Part shown: positions 32,537-42,985 of the stretch, in pieces
Numbering within the stretch: the first letter of the stretch is position 1
Layout: each line of letters opens with the position of its first letter
Source: Coprinopsis marcescibilis
Lineage: Eukaryota > Basidiomycota > Agaricomycetes > Agaricales > Psathyrellaceae
DNA length: 64,000 nt
Reading direction: 5' to 3'
Assembly: GCA_004369085.1 (NCBI GenBank)
Contig: ML210201.1
Coordinates: 62,001-126,000, forward strand
Translations under genes and position numbers: made by a program
Notes under the pieces: generated by a model
What the model was told of the DNA's origin: nothing
The model's database searches: none
The model's input: only the letters and a program-made list of their open reading frames with translations

Positions 32537-33790
32537 CTAGGGGTCACAGGATTCAATAGCCTGGAAGACCGGAAGACGCGAAGTACTCACAGCCAACAGG
32601 ACGACAGCTACTACAACTGCAAGGATCATCATCAAGCACGCAGCGCGTCTTCCAGCTCTCCGCTGATATTCAGCGGCTGTCGTCAGCTCCTCCGCAGCAT
32701 TGCCTGTGTCCGCACTGACAGAGGAGATGTTCATCTCGATATTATCTTGAAACGATTCAGCCAATGTCCCTTCCTCTGGCTGGAGTGGCGGCAGTCAACT
32801 CACCGAGCATGCTACCCTGCTGATTGACCAAAGTTCCTAAATCCTGGAAGATTTCCGCTAATTCATGAATTCCAGACTCAATCTCTCGAATTTCCTCCTC
32901 TCGTTCTTGGATCAGGGATTCCTGGTAGGCGAGTTCATGGGGTGACAGTTGTTGTTGTAGGATTTGGGCTTGACGTTGTTCCTGTGAAGAATGGGCGTGC
33001 GAATCGCTCGCGCTGCAACGCAACAGGGTGTCAGATCATGGCAGGACGGGAAGCACGGTCACCCAAGTGATGAACATAAGGGTAGATAAAAGTTGGAAAA
33101 GTCACAAAGAAACTGATAACAGGACCGGGAAACAGGGGGATGACGTCAACAAGGACAGGCCATCAACCTCAGGGAAGAAAGTTCCAAAAATTCCAAAACA
33201 ATATAAGAATGCAGTTTCAACTCACTACGATGGATGGTCGTCCTCGACCGCAAGCTTCACTCCTTGCACAACAGTCCTCTGCCGCTCTGCACTGACCTGC
33301 TGGGCCCGCTGGAAGGCAACCAGCGACATTTGCAAGTCATGGGAAGTCTTCTGGAGCGCTGTCTTCTGATGAGGCTGTGGTAGATTGGCGCTTGAGTCCC
33401 TGGACTGCCCTCAGCAATTGACAAAGCATACCAGTTTCGCTTGAAGAGCCGATAACTGTTTCAAGTCATCAGAGCTGCGTTTCGCCATGGCCCTCGTTGA
33501 TTCAGTGAGATCATGCCTAAATGAACCACCGGCCGGATGTGTCAGTTTCTCTCCGAATCCTTGGTATCCTATACGCACAAGGTTTTCCGCAGATTCGCAT
33601 TGTCCTTCGGTGTACCCAGCTGATCGACAAACTTCAGAATACCCTGGACGTTGGCGTTCATCTTGAACACCTGTAGCGATAATGATGTCTGGAGAACCCG
33701 GAACTGGATGTCCTCGGTTGAGTGTGCTGTCGATGTTGACGAGGAGCGAGCCGGCAGGCCGTGGCCTGCTTCGATATCTTGAAAGCTCAT
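32537..33790 (-). CDS. PEP12: Endosomal/vacuolar Qa-SNARE (Pep12/syntaxin-7 type)
   Basis: Exons 33579-33790, 33432-33516, 33226-33374, 32804-33012 and 32537-32745 give 287 residues. The N-terminus (MSFQDIEAG) leads into an Habc-like three-helix region (about residues 30-130: SLSLQVFKMNANVQGILKFV, TPKDNANLRKTLHDLTESTR). The SNARE helix follows (about residues 190-250: LIQEREEEIREIESGIHELA, EIFQDLGTLVNQQGSMLDNI), with the zero-layer glutamine in IFQDLG, and a C-terminal membrane anchor (CLMMILAVVVAVVLLAV). Qa-SNAREs of this type drive fusion at the late endosome or vacuole. Unlike most syntaxins, about 17 residues follow the anchor (STSRLPVFQAIESCDP); a GTGAGT just after the anchor would allow a short intron, but 30 bases is too small, so I keep the read-through. 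Confidence 0.88.
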
Positions 33791-34086
33791 CGTTTGTATG
33801 CAGTGGGGGACGATGAGGACGGTGATTGAACGTGGTTGGGGTACAAGGTGGCGTAGCGGTCGTCACCGCACAGTGCCCGCGGCTGGCCCCTGCGCTTGAT
33901 TTTGGCAGTTAATTCTCACGGTCATTTATCCCCGAGTCAGAGCCAAGTCAGAGCTTGACCCGGTACAACAATGACGTCCAGGAAGTCAACTTGCAAAGTA
34001 CATGGTATAGATTATATATTCGCATGGATATTAAGAAATCCAGAGATGTTTATGGAATGGGTCGATATGCAGAAAATACATGTGCT

Positions 34087-35651
34087 TTAGTCTGGGGTAT
34101 ACACGGGCGGGAGCCTTTCTTTGCCTGAATAGTCGCGATCCAGGTTATCTCGAGGAAGCCTGACCCCGCTATCGTGATAGTATAGCACTCCACCGCTGCC
34201 TATTTCGGATCCGGACGTGGGAGACATAGAAAATGTATTCTCCCTGCTTTGAGGTGTCCTTGCAGAACTTTGGGAACCCTGTGGAAGTTCCAGGGTTTCT
34301 TCCGTAACAAGGGCCGTCCCTCGACGGTTGGGTGAGAAAGACGGTTTCGAAGAGGATGAAGAGAATTGCATGTCAGGTGAACCTGTGGTAGTAGGGGTGG
34401 CCGGTGGGTACGCTCCAGCGAAAGGCTCGATGATGAATCCTGGCGTGGTAGGCGAGACAAGCGGCTTAGATTCCATAATGTTGGCTGCGGCTTCTTTCCT
34501 GATTGCAAATCTGGAGCGGCGAAGGTAAATGATATACCCCACCAACAGGAAAATTATGAGCCCGGCCACAGAGGCACCAGCAATAATGCCGATGAGTTGT
34601 GCTTTGGTGAAGGATGGCTCTGCCCCACCGGGGTTGGAAGGAGCAGTGGAGGCCTCGGGTGTCCAGTATTGCGAAAGTGTTCCGTTTAACGAGCCGTTCT
34701 CAATAACGAAGTACTGCAAAGACAGAGGTGTCGTGACTGCGTTGCCATAAAAGACGACGGAGAGGTTGTGCTTTCCGTAAGGGAGCTGCGCCGACTCGAA
34801 AAGCAGTTCGTTATGTCGAGAGGACGTCATACGCGGGAAGCCTTGAAAATAAAAAGGTGTAGGAGGGCTTCCATCAATCGAGTATGTTGCCCTCGACCGA
34901 CTTGTGGGAAAGCCAATGGGGATGATGGCATACCAAGCAACAGAGGTTCCTGATATCGTTGTTAGCCATCTGCAGATTCCCGGCATGAAGAATAATGGTG
35001 TAGCCTCACCGATGAATGCGAAATCCAGTGTCTCCCCGGTCTTATCTGTAAAGCGAACGGGTTCGTTCCCTAGTCGGGTCCACGATGGGCCGTACATCAC
35101 CTCAGAGACGTAGGGGTGGACAAATAGAGTTGGAGGGGTGTCAAAGGCCAGATTGGGGGTAGGTATGTAGCGAAGATAGTCGACTGCGAATGGTTCGCCG
35201 CGACTAGTGACATTGACGGTTATGGTATGCGGTCCATCTGGAAGAAGACCCAGATCGCAAAGGAGCCAGTTATTTTGCCATTCCCCATTGAAAGGGTCTT
35301 CCAAAGCGGGGAAAATCTCCCCATCAACACGACACTCCCATGAGGGAGCCCGTTCAGATGGAGGTTCGTTCGTGTTTTTGCCGCCGTACAGCTGCACCCA
35401 AGGACCTGAAACGTCCAATTAACGGTTTACACTGGGTTATATGAGGAAGATACACACTCACCACTGAACGAGAACGAAAGGCTGGCATTGGTGGTTGTCC
35501 ATTGCAACGTATGGTTATACAGATGCCCGTTAGTCCCTAACTCGTCGATCAAACTGATATTGACAGGATCGCTCCTCCAGTCCCCAGTATACTGAACCAG
35601 AGGGTGTGCATCGTCAACAACGACGAACTTGGTGACCGGGTCTTCTGACAT
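34087..35651 (-). CDS. Single-pass surface protein with galactose-binding-like ectodomains
   Basis: Exons 35462-35651, 35010-35405 and 34087-34949 give 482 residues. The N-terminal half has two similar beta-rich repeats with FVVVDDAHPLVQYTGDW, ASLSFSFSGPWVQLYGGK and VDYLRYIPTPN, then GTSVAWYAIIPIG and KHNLSVVFYGN. It holds several N-glycosylation sites (NASL, NVTS, NGSL). This pattern is common in basidiomycete surface proteins with galactose-binding-like folds. One membrane helix (LIGIIAGASVAGLIIFLLVG) is followed by a basic stop-transfer (RRSRF) and about 140 residues of Ser/Thr/Pro-rich cytoplasmic tail ending LPPVYTPD. No cleavable signal peptide is evident at the chosen ATG. Function is unknown; a sensor or wall-contact role is a guess. 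Confidence 0.78.
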
Positions 35652-37424
35652 GGTGGTATAAAGTCAAGAAGGGGAGCGAAGAAGTGTAAGGGATTTGAGT
35701 GCAGTGTTTGATTCGTTCCCTTGCGCTGATAGGTAGCTTCGACCGCTTGGGTCCTTCATGGAATAGGCTCTCGATTTGGCATTGCAGTGATAGCATTCAC
35801 CGACGGCAATCCTTTTTATACAGTTTCCATTATAGCTATCGTGATGTTCAGACTCAAATTACCAGAAATAGATATATTTCACTTACAACCAACTTTCCAT
35901 CAACGGGCAAGGGCACTGTCGTTGGCTTCCTATGGTTTGCGTCTCTCGAAGCTTCTATTCAGCCGAGATATAAACCATCCCTAGATGAAAGGTAAACATA
36001 GCTATTAGTTCTGCCATGTCGCGGTGCAGCGATTTGCTGAATCTATGCTCAAAGCAGGAGCGTTCAGGCCTTCCCAGGTAAGGGGACGATTTAAATGAAA
36101 TTTCAGACGACAATGCCCTGGTGATAGCAATCTAGCCATGAAGAGGGGATTTATCCATATCAAACATCTCTCATGGACAAGAGTATACCTTGAGGTGCTT
36201 CTCCACACTGCCTCGGCAACGTTCTCCCACCATGAAGCCGCCGAGCAAACCAAAAACCAATTCAGGCGTCGCTACTGTCACTGCGAACAAATGATCACTT
36301 CTACCGCCACTTAGCCGTGCACCATTCCCGTTAGGTCTGGCAGATTCTTGTCGGGTTATCAAATGAATAGGTGGGCCAGCGATCCCAGAGTTGAACTCAC
36401 GGACATGGAAGACTGGAAGTAACTTACCAAGTACGAGTTGATCGCACTGTAAGTTGGGAGGCTGTGCTGTAGTATTTGCTTAACTGTGGTTGTGCTTGTA
36501 TCACAAGCGTAAAACAAATAGTTTCCTCATACCGACGGTCCTCAGGTGTTTTCCATCTTTTCAATCTCCACCATCCTGTTCTCCTCTTCCCACCATTACA
36601 GACCTAGCTTTTACTCTGGTCATCTTTCTCCCTATTGCTCTTGGTTGCTTCTACTTCTGATCGACTGGACAACTGCTTGCTTCAACTCGATAACCCATTT
36701 TGGTTTCTTCCTCCGCATTACCTCTCTGAGATTGGTTTCGCTTGGTCTCGACTTTAGTCTGCTCATACTCATATCCTGGATGCTTGTGCTAAAGGATTGC
36801 CTACACTACAACGATTTAAAAGAGCTCCTTTCGCTGCCAAGTCTTTCAAGCTGCGACACAGCCACATAAATTCAAACCATTGCTCGTCGACCACTACGAC
36901 CCAAATCGCGAATGACACACCTCAGTTTGTATAGCGGCAGTGCCGACCAACGACGACGACTATGGCAATTGTATACGCAACATTATTTAGCAAATAAGGC
37001 CGGAGAACGTGTTCTCCACCCCCCTGGCATTTTGCGATTGTGTATCTTCCAACCCTGGGCTGGCAGTTTTCAAGACAGGTTCTGTGTCATTGCACCGCTA
37101 CCCAATGGAGCTCAACACCTTTGCACACATTGGCTTTACTCAGGAACCCCTCCCAAACTTCGCGTCGCCCGTAACGATCTGTCTACCGTTCAATGGGGCT
37201 ATTCTGTTTGCTGGCCCTCTACAGCACTCCCTGTCGCTGCAATTCTAGAAGCTTTTTTTTTTTGACGTTGGTCGCCTTTGCATGCACCAAAACACGTGTA
37301 GCAGGTTCCGCGCTCTGTTTTGTCGGATTTGTTTGGTGCAAACAACTTATAATCCCCCGACCCGCCCACTGGATGATTTAAGAAACTCCCACTGCGCGCT
37401 GCCGAATCCTCTCGATATCTCGCC
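35652..37424. other. Gene-free stretch
   Basis: I see no confident gene. Frames at 36546-36869 and 36912-37265 have start codons but lack motifs, splice partners and family resemblance. A 12-base T run lies at about 37252-37263. The last part is the promoter of the 37425 gene. Confidence 0.45.
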
Positions 37425-39301
37425 ATGAGTCCGATCCAGGCCTTTTTAAAGCTCGCAGGGCAGGTTCTGGATGTGCCTAGGAGATATGTTAACAGGGAGA
37501 TCGACTACCCCTCCGTCGCCCCAAATCTGCAGGCTAATACCCTATTTCATCAATTGCTCGACCCAGATATCGAAGCTGGTGATGTTTCGACCATAGGGAA
37601 AGGTCTTCCTCCTGGCAAGGCGAAGAGGTGGCGAGAAGTTCCCGTAGACTCAAAGACGGATTTCACTATTGCCGCTCGCGAAATCAAGGATGTTCAAAAA
37701 ACCAACTCTGGCGCTTATTCAGGCGGTCCCTGTGTGGCGGTCACAACCTTTGGCGGTATCACTCCCTTATGTTCGACCTCCTCCCTCCCGAAACCAACTA
37801 TGACGGTTTGGCGCACCAATAATCCGGATCGGGCGGTGTCGGCAAACATGGGAGGTGGTACCAATCCAATCGATGGTCGGAAGATGCTGCACAAGCCCTG
37901 GGTCCCTCAATCTACCAGACTTCGAGAATTGGATGCGACTCACGATGAATCCCTGACACCCTTTTCTTCAATTCCTATAACCAGCCAGACCTTGGTGTGG
38001 GACATGAAAAAGGATGCTGTTCACCCACATGAACGCGCCCGTGCCCCAAAGGTTCCGAAGCGAGGCGGAGTCGGTACTATGGCGTCTTCCACCCGTCAGA
38101 GGTACACGCAGCTTGACGAACCGACAAAGGCGAGGGCGAAGATGAAAAGGAAATCCAGGGCTTTAAGGACCGTGGAAGGTGAGCAAAGTGTGATAATGGG
38201 TGGTCTGTTGCTAAGCACAACTCGGTACAGATAAGAGGGTGCCCGACAACAAGCTCTCTACTTATACTCCTATCACCTCGTTGCCTGATCCTCCCTTTGA
38301 AATCGAAGCCTCTGTCGACAATAACATTGCTTCGTTACAAGAACAAGGAACGCATTACAACGACGAGGGCTTGACTTTGCTGTCACCATGGCCAGAACAA
38401 CACATTCGACCGGATTTGGTAATGCCATCAGCTCCGCCAATTCTTGCCCAATTTCCACCTCCAGCTGCACAACCGCAATCGTCTTTCGTTGTGGGTAGCG
38501 ATGAAGGCAGTTATAACGATGTCATACCCCAGCCTGTCATACCTTTTGTCGACGGTAACATTTGGTATGGACCATCCGACAGGTCTGCCGAACTGTTCGA
38601 CTATTCCGCATCCCGCGCCCCCTCGGTCGTTTCCCATCATACGTTTTACTCGCTCGACGATCAATGGCCCATCTCCGATACAGTTTTCGACGATTTCGAC
38701 TTGGCCGCCAATGGTACGAAGGATAATTACGACACGATAGACCCGATCTCGAATGCACCATTCCAATTCACCGTGGGAGAAGGGCCATCTCGAAACATGG
38801 GTGCATATGATGCCGCACTGTCCTACATGGACGACCCCCAAGTGGGATTACCAGACGTAGGAGTCCAGTATTGGATTGACAAGTTGGCATCAAACCCGCC
38901 TGATTCAACGCCCCCCACACCACTTCATTATGATACATCCCCCCACAGTTGCTATTTCCAAGCCGTAAGTTGCCTTGCTTTTCCCTTAACGCGATCATTG
39001 GCTAACTCATATACAGGCAGATATGGTTAACGTTACAGTTTCGCCCAACGCCACTTCTCCCAGTGGTTCTACTCTCGACAATGGATCCATCTTCGACATG
39101 AACATGTTTCAAGGACAGGGAATGACAAACCCTGAGCAATGGGATTATGGAGATTGTGGATCAAGCTTGACCGCTGCGAGTGAGCATTATAATGCATAGA
39201 CACCATCGATTCGTACTTGGTCTCCGCCTGGCGCCAACCAAATCAACCATTTTCAACCAGGTACATCCCCGCCGCTCCCGTTTACAATCACTGCCCGTTG
39301 A
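37425..39301 (+). CDS. Unrecognised Ser/Pro-rich protein
   Basis: Exons 37425-38178, 38231-38964, 39017-39179 and 39261-39301 join in frame to 563 residues. I do not recognise a domain. The N-terminus (MSPIQAFLKLAGQVLDVPRR) may form an amphipathic helix. A conserved-looking block KAKRWREVPVDSKTDFTIAA is followed by a basic region (residues about 200-250: RARAPKVPKRGG, KARAKMKRKSRALR) that could be a nuclear localisation signal. The second half is acidic, rich in Pro, Asp and Ser, with no charge clusters or repeats. The composition resembles that of fungal transcriptional regulators with disordered activation regions, but no DNA-binding domain is visible, so the function is open. There is no signal peptide or membrane helix. 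Confidence 0.7.
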
Positions 39302-39817
39302 ATGTAACGCATTTGGGGGACATTTCCTACCCCCACTCTCTTCTGTTATTTCTCATACCCAGACTTGCTTCTCCCTGTCTCATGCTCCGTATATGTTTTC
39401 GTTGCTTTGCTTTTTGCTTTCTTGCTGTGCTTGTTTTCGTTTCTTGGACTTATTCATTGCCTTCAGACGTAGAGTAGATCTTAAGCTAGTAGATGTAAGT
39501 TTGCTTTCCCACTCTCCGTTTCCTAATTTACTTATTCTAAGGCGCTCCATCGTTTCAATCCTCAGTTCGAATCCTATCTCTCTCAGTTTAGTTTGTTATT
39601 TACTCTTAGGAATCCCTGAATCCACGCTTTGCATTTTGTCAGCGACCTTTGAATCTCACATTTCGCCAGCACAACCTCCGGCGACTCTCCATCAATCGAT
39701 ATATGTGAAGTCATTTCAAAGATATAGCCGTCAACTAGCCCGCCATATGTCAACATACTACTACTTCACTTTCACATTTAATACCTAACTGTCAGCAGCA
39801 AATTGTACACGACGTCA
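39302..39817. other. Convergent 3' region
   Basis: Pyrimidine-rich sequence lies between the 37425 gene and the acyl-CoA ligase that ends at 39818. The frame at 39180-39788 overlaps the last exon of the upstream gene and is not convincing. Confidence 0.45.
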
Positions 39818-42705
39818 TCATAATTTCGCCTTGGGATCCCGTCCTGCCGTGTTTTCGTTCGCTGCCAGTAGTTTTGCTTGGTCTCGCATTATCCGACGTA
39901 GTAGTTTCCCGCTGGGAGAAACGGGGATCTGTGAAATGAACTCTACGCCTCCCGTTAAGTGCTTATAATGCACTTTCTGTCGTGCAACGTGCTGAATTTT
40001 GTGTTCAGCCAGACGACCACCTCGACGCAAAGAACGGGAAACAAACCTGCCGAATCGAGTCTTTGAGAAGCTTTGCCATTTGAGGGTCCTTGGCTCTCTC
40101 AGCTGCCTGAGCCGTCAGCGCGATAAAGGCCAGAGGCACCTCCCCACCTGATTCAATTAGCCATCGCATACCCATGTCGCGAAGAGGCATAGTACTTACT
40201 ATAATCGTGCGGTACGCCAACCACACATGCGCTCGCAACACCTGGATACTCGAGCAAACACCCTTCTAGCTCAGCTGGAGCCACTTGGAACCCGCGAACC
40301 TATTCTGCTTCAGAAGGGGCATAAAATATAAGTCAGTGACACGCCGATGCACACCTTCATTATTTCCTGTAGACGAAAGCCTTCAGTCCCCTGCCATGCA
40401 GCAGTTCATACGACATAAAAGCATCCTACCTTGATCCTGTCCATGACAATGATGTCACCAGACTTGGCAACTACAACCTCATCTCCTGTTCTCACCCATC
40501 TGTGACACGCAAAGTGTAAGTATTCCAACCTCGTCTAGGAATGCGCGATCAACTCTCACCCATCCACGAATGTACCCCTCGTCCTTTGGTCGAGGCCGTA
40601 AGCAAACCTGAAACGAGTTCAACCCAACACGACGTACGCTTGTTCATTGTTCACATAGCCCAGGGAAACGGACGGGGTCTTTATCCACAGCTCTCCCGGC
40701 TCGTCATATACAGCTAGAGCCCCGTCGAGCTTTACAACTCGGGCGACGACTCCCGGAAGCAAACGTCCACTACCTGAAATAACTTTCTAGCGCGATCAAG
40801 GATTAAGCGCCGAAGGCACTTACTTCCAGGTGTACCACGCTTTCGATGGATCGGCCAGGCCATTGTTGCTGTGCACGTCTCTGTCATCCCTGCCATGGTC
40901 GGTTAGCTGAGTGGCTTTGTGATCCCGGGTCGCTGCCGCCCTCACCGTATGCCTGCCCTATATGTGCGTCTGGGAACATTTCAAACAGTTGTTCGTTGAG
41001 CTCGCGCGTGAGTGGTGCAGCGCCGCACAGAATCATGCGAACATGCTCTTTGATGTTATATTTTTTGACCACAGGGTTCTAAGGGTACATGAGTTGGTTA
41101 CTAGCTGCCGATGTGGAATAGTCCTACCTTGCAGAGCTGCACTACTAAAGGGGGCACTAAGCTATGAACGCTGATTAGCTGATTTTGAACGGCGTAGATC
41201 TAGAAGGGAAGTCTCACAATAGGTGAGTGATTCGGTAGCGCATGATGCTTTCCAAAAATGAAGTAATGTTGAATTTCTTAACCACGACGAGCGACATCTG
41301 TCAATACGAAGACGGCGTTAGCATTCGTGTTTGCCGGAGCATCGTACACTTACCGCAGAGTGTATCACAGCATGCAGCTAACGGATAATCGAAATGGGTC
41401 AAGACGATTGGGTATAGAGAACATTCACTTACATTCAGAACGAGTCCGTATATGTCTAATGCAACAATACGTTTTATCAGTCGGTTCGCGTTGCAGCCTA
41501 CGATAAAGCATCGACCTACGATAAAAAGGGAGCACTGAGACCCGAGTGAGGTTCAAGGTCAGCTTCTGGCTCATACGAGGCGAAAAAGTGACCCACCGCC
41601 GATAGCCACGTCGCTAGGTCTATATCGGCGATCTTTCCATTCGGTATAGTTTTCATTAGCCTTGTTATGGACTGCCCATTGAACGACATTGACTATCAAC
41701 GAGTAATGCGAGATTGCAACGGCCTGAAAGTAAGGAGTTAATTAAGGAAGTCTGGGGTAGTGGTACTTTTGAACTATACCTTTGGCCTTCCCGTAGTTCC
41801 AGAAGAGAAGCTGAGGAACGCGAGCTTGCTGCGACCTTCCCCCTTCTTTAGCTTGAGTTCGGAGAAGGATGCTGGCTCTGCCAATCCAAACTCAACCAGC
41901 TGTTCGACTGTAAGATGCCTTGTGGACTGGATGCCGTCGGTATCGAATAGTATTATTCGGTCATCGGATATGCCGCAGTCCCGGGCGGCTGCAGCTGCGG
42001 TAGAAAGGGATTCAGAGTGAACGACGAGCAACTTTGCATTGGCTTGTTTGATCTGGTAGGCCAGCTCCTGTTCAGAGAAATCTGGGTTTGCTCCGCTGAA
42101 ATGGACATTAAATGGGACAACGATAAGAACCCCATTGATTTAGTACGCACAATACCACTCCTCCGAGCTGGTGCGTTGCCCAAATGACCGCCGGATAATC
42201 TGCAAAAGGATAACATCCAGCCACAGAAACATGCAGTAGGAGCTCTGAGTACCTATGTGATTGCGACTGTACAGCAGTACTAGGAGGATATTTTCAGACT
42301 CACGACACGTCGTTGGATTTTGATTGGAGTTTGACCTACCTACGTCATCGTGACCTACGGACCATAGCCATTGTCCGAAGAAATGGAGTCTGAAACCTGG
42401 GGTTAAAAGTGATAAAATAGGGGGACTTGCCTAGGCCTAATTTCACATGAAGTGCATTTGATAGTCCATTGACTCTCTTCCTAAGCTAGACGTCGCTCCT
42501 CAGGACAATCAACGATCGTTAGGAGAAGATCCAAACTCACCTGTTCTCCTCCAAACTGTCGGCCGGATTGGTCGTCTATAAGCCAAGGAGTGGATCCCAC
42601 CTTGGTAGGCTTGCTGGGGTGTTTGCAATCGAACATGAACTGCGGTATGGAGACATCGTCTGGGATAGGAGGGAGCTGAATGTTTGGATGGGGGTGAAAC
42701 TCCAT
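39818..42705 (-). CDS. Peroxisomal acyl-CoA ligase (4-coumarate-CoA-ligase-like), copy A
   Basis: A gene of many exons runs from ATG at 42705 (MEFHPHPNIQLPPIPDDVSI) to TGA at 39818. Core motifs of ANL enzymes are present: P-loop SFSSGTTGRPKV, KEHVRMILCGAAPLTRELNE, FPDAHIGQAY joined to MTETCTAT, and the catalytic lysine in VSPSGKLLRR. The chain ends AKL, a peroxisomal PTS1 signal. Such enzymes activate carboxylic acids (fatty or phenylpropanoid) to CoA thioesters through an acyl-adenylate; the acid cannot be told. One intron uses a GC donor (GCAAGT, 42425-42430 read in reverse), needed to join VKLGL to GHDDVVLLYSRNHI. It is in tandem with copy B, same strand, stop to start about 280 bases apart. 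Confidence 0.87.
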
Positions 42706-42985
42706 GATACTGTGCACAATGAACACTTTGAGAGAGGGGCAAGTTTCTTGGGACCAAGTTCAAGGGATCATGTATATATACATACGTGACATGCTTAGGG
42801 ATGCTAAGGTAGCGTAAGGGTGAAGGGTGCAATAAGAATGACGCGTGAGCGCAACGTTTGAATGTAGGTGGCGCCAAGTGGTTTTAGGGGTCAGACGGGA
42901 CCGCCGAACCGGGCTTAGGGGCTCCAATTATACATTACATACTACATAGCCACGAAAATAAAGTAACTAATGGCGCAGGTCACCT
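42706..42985. promoter_or_regulatory. Promoter region between the two ligase genes
   Basis: This 280-base gap must hold the 3' end of copy B and the promoter of copy A. A TATA-like GTATATATACATAC tract at about 42772-42785 lies roughly 70 bases upstream of the copy A ATG. Confidence 0.4.

Noticed and set aside
36912..37265. A 117-codon frame and an overlapping 79-codon frame upstream of the 37425 gene
   Set aside because: Neither has a recognisable domain or joins by splicing to the downstream gene. They compete with each other for the same bases.
39180..39788. A 202-codon plus-strand frame rich in Ser, Leu and Phe
   Set aside because: It starts inside the last intron of the 37425 gene, overlaps its last exon and lies in pyrimidine-rich 3' UTR; the composition explains the open frame.
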